Shown piece by piece: positions 62,237 through 64,000 of a stretch of 64,000 nucleotides of DNA. A program made the position numbers and the translations under genes. Location: assembly GCA_949358305.1 (NCBI GenBank), contig OX442322.1, positions 4,960,001-5,024,000 on the forward strand. Direction: 5' to 3'. The notes under the pieces are model-generated. The model ran no database searches. It saw nothing but the letters and a program-made list of their open reading frames with translations, and was not told the origin of the DNA. The first letter of the stretch is position 1; the number at the start of each line of letters is the position of its first letter. The stretch is from Strigamia acuminata. Its lineage: Eukaryota; Arthropoda; Chilopoda; Geophilomorpha; Linotaeniidae.

Positions 62237-63800
62237 GCAGATAGCTAATCTTCCAGAAAAAGAAGAGTGGAATCAGGCTATGTGCGATGAAATAAACACA
62301 ATGCACGAACGCGAGGTATGGGAATTGGTCCCACCGCCACCCGACGTAAAACCAATCGGATGCAAGTGGATTTATACCATCAAGCAAAATGACAAAGGGG
62401 AAATCGCGAGATATAAGGCAAGACTTGTTGCACAAGGCTTTTCACAAGTCTACGGAGAGTCCTACGAGGAAACCTTTTCGCCAGTGGTGGATTTCTCCAT
62501 TGTTCGCTTTATGTTTACGCTCTTGGTCTGCATGCTGAAATGGACTTATATCCAAGCGGATGTTAAATGCGCCTATCTACAGATATACGCAACGCTGCAC
62601 AAGACCATATACATGCGTCAACCGAAAGGTTTTATTTGCAAAGGTAAAGAAAACTACGTTTGCAGACTCATTCGCGCAATATATGGACTGCACCAGTCAG
62701 GCAGAGAATGGGGCATTGAATTAGAAGACACCCTATTGAAACTTGGACTACAACACGTAAACTGGTGTAACTGCATTTACAAGTTTGGAAATGTCGCTTA
62801 TCTCATCGTTTACGTCAACGATATTGTTGTTTTCGGGAAGCGACACGAAGACGCAATACATGTACTCGACTTGATTAAGACACAATTCGACATTGTTATC
62901 TTGGGCCAAACGAAGAAGCTTCTAGGAGTAGAATTTCACTCACACAATCAACAGATGATTCTACACCAGAGGTCGTACGTCAATAAAGTCTTGTTGAAGT
63001 TCAAAGACCATTTGGAACCCGTGAGAATCAGGTCGCAACCAATGGTCAAATCGACAATACTCACCAAAAGACAATGCCCGGACACACTAGAGGATTTCAA
63101 AATAATGGAAGGGATCCCTTATCGAAACCTACTTGGGTGTTTGGCATTTCTTGCATCGCGAACCAGATCAGATTTGACGTATGCCATCAATATTCTCAGC
63201 CAATTCCAAGCCAACCCAGGATGGGAACACTGGATCACATTGCTGGATTTGCTTAGCTATGTGAGAACAACAAGAAATCTTGGACTGATCCTTTTTCCAA
63301 ACAGTCGAATTGAAGTTGTTGGCTATAGCGACTCAGATTACGCTAACAACAGAGACGATCGGATTTCCGTTGGAGGGACTCTAAAGACATTGGGAAATGC
63401 TCCTATCTACTGGAGGACCTTCAAGCAACGAAACGTTACGCTGTCCACCATGGAAGCGGAATATGTAGCCCTCACAGAAACGGTGAAGGACTACATTTGG
63501 ATTGTTCGAGTATTGCATGAGATTGTTCCCAATTTGGCGGATAAGTTCTACCATCACGTCCTATGCGATAACATCTCTACAGTAGATTTTACTAAGTCGA
63601 ATATAGAAAATCGCAAAACAAAACACATCGATATTCGATATCATTTTATTCGAGAACTGGTAAAGAGAGACAACCTCCAAATCGCCCATGTGGGAACAAA
63701 ATGTAATCTTGCTGATATATTCACCAAGTCAGTCGATAAGACTGACCTTGTAAACTTCTGTAATCGTTTTCTAATTGATCTCAACACTCTACGTGCTTGA
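62208..63800 (+). pseudogene. Copia G RT and RNase H, active site altered
   Basis: 530 open codons: WIYTIKQND, ARLVAQGFSQVYG, DVKCAYLQ, YGLHQSGREW, then YVND where YVDD is expected (AAC at 62817-62819), LGQTKKLLGVEF, PYRNLLGCLAF, and RNase H GYSDSDYANN, STMEAEYVAL, NRKTKHIDIRYHF, DIFTKSVD. Loss of a metal-binding Asp should abolish polymerase activity. The end is nearly the same as G'. Confidence 0.9.
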
Positions 63801-63818
63801 TTATACGAGGGGGCCGAT

Positions 63819-64000
63819 TGTTGAATTGTGATATTTACCAATTATACTATATTTATGTCGTATCATCAAGCTATAATGCTACACATTGTTCTGTATATAT
63901 TTACCGATTGTTGCATTTAACGTTACGAGTGTTTGCTATATTTTCACATATATATGTTATATATTATGCCTATAGGTGGCTCTGTATACCTTGGGAGTCA
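63819..64000 (+). repeat. 3' LTR of element G, partial
   Basis: Follows the purine tract ATACGAGGGGGCCGAT. The visible 182 bp differ from the 5' LTR at one position (A to G near 63907). Confidence 0.95.

Larger units (their letters stand above)
58314..64000 (+). mobile_element. Copia element G, 3' LTR cut by window edge
   Basis: The 5' LTR is 58314-58632, the body about 5.2 kb, and the 3' LTR begins at 63819. Family member of G' (9.1 kb). The reading frame carries at least seven lesions described under its coding parts. Confidence 0.92.

Overview
The window looks like repeat-dense nuclear DNA of an insect or related arthropod. The evidence is TTAGG-type telomere repeats inside a terminal repeat, LTR elements primed by initiator tRNA-Met, two Polinton/Maverick (adintovirus-like) DNA elements, and no clear single-copy host gene. 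All identifications were made by eye from encoded motifs; no database search was run. Almost everything is transposon, much of it nested.

Left part (1-10,249). The 3' end of one Copia element (A) is followed by a degenerate Copia element (B, about 1.2-9.08 kb). B's integrase is split by a 1.74-kb TG...CA insertion (T, 4173-5913, 4-bp duplication AAAG). Next is the 3' third of another Copia element (G', 9077-10249), whose LTR ends inside the major capsid gene of the first Polinton.

Polinton P1 (10,250-about 22.2 kb) reads capsid, core-like protein, protease, fibre (+), then DNA polymerase B (-). Its integrase/ATPase half is missing. The polymerase is broken by point lesions and by a full-length Copia element (F, 16558-21166, identical 124-bp LTRs, TATCC duplication). 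A nine-copy minisatellite with E-box and CCAAT-like motifs follows (22610-23491).

Nested part (23,889-57,399). Copia C (minus strand) is split by Copia D (plus strand). D is split by Copia E (minus strand, 409-bp LTRs, TGGAG duplication). E's leader is split by Polinton P2 (33614-50996, about 143-bp inverted repeats). The order of insertion is therefore C, then D, then E, then P2. P2 has every expected Polinton function: polymerase, packaging ATPase, chromodomain integrase, major and minor capsid proteins, a zinc-ribbon/phospholipase A2-like protein, a fibre-like protein, and two different adenain-like proteases. Polymerase, integrase, ATPase and capsid frames are open; the zinc-ribbon/PLA2 gene is split at an A12 run and one protease lacks its ATG.

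Right part (57,400-64,000). An array of four stem-loops and an unidentified repeat-containing frame lead into Copia G (58314 to beyond the window end). G has nearly identical LTRs but many coding lesions.

The genes act as separate replicating units. Copia gag-pol makes particles and copies RNA into DNA. Polinton polymerase B and integrase replicate and insert the element, while its ATPase, capsids, protease, fibre and PLA2-like protein would form and mature a virion. A recurring theme is elements that moved recently (near-identical LTRs) yet encode defective proteins (E, F, G), which suggests mobilisation in trans.
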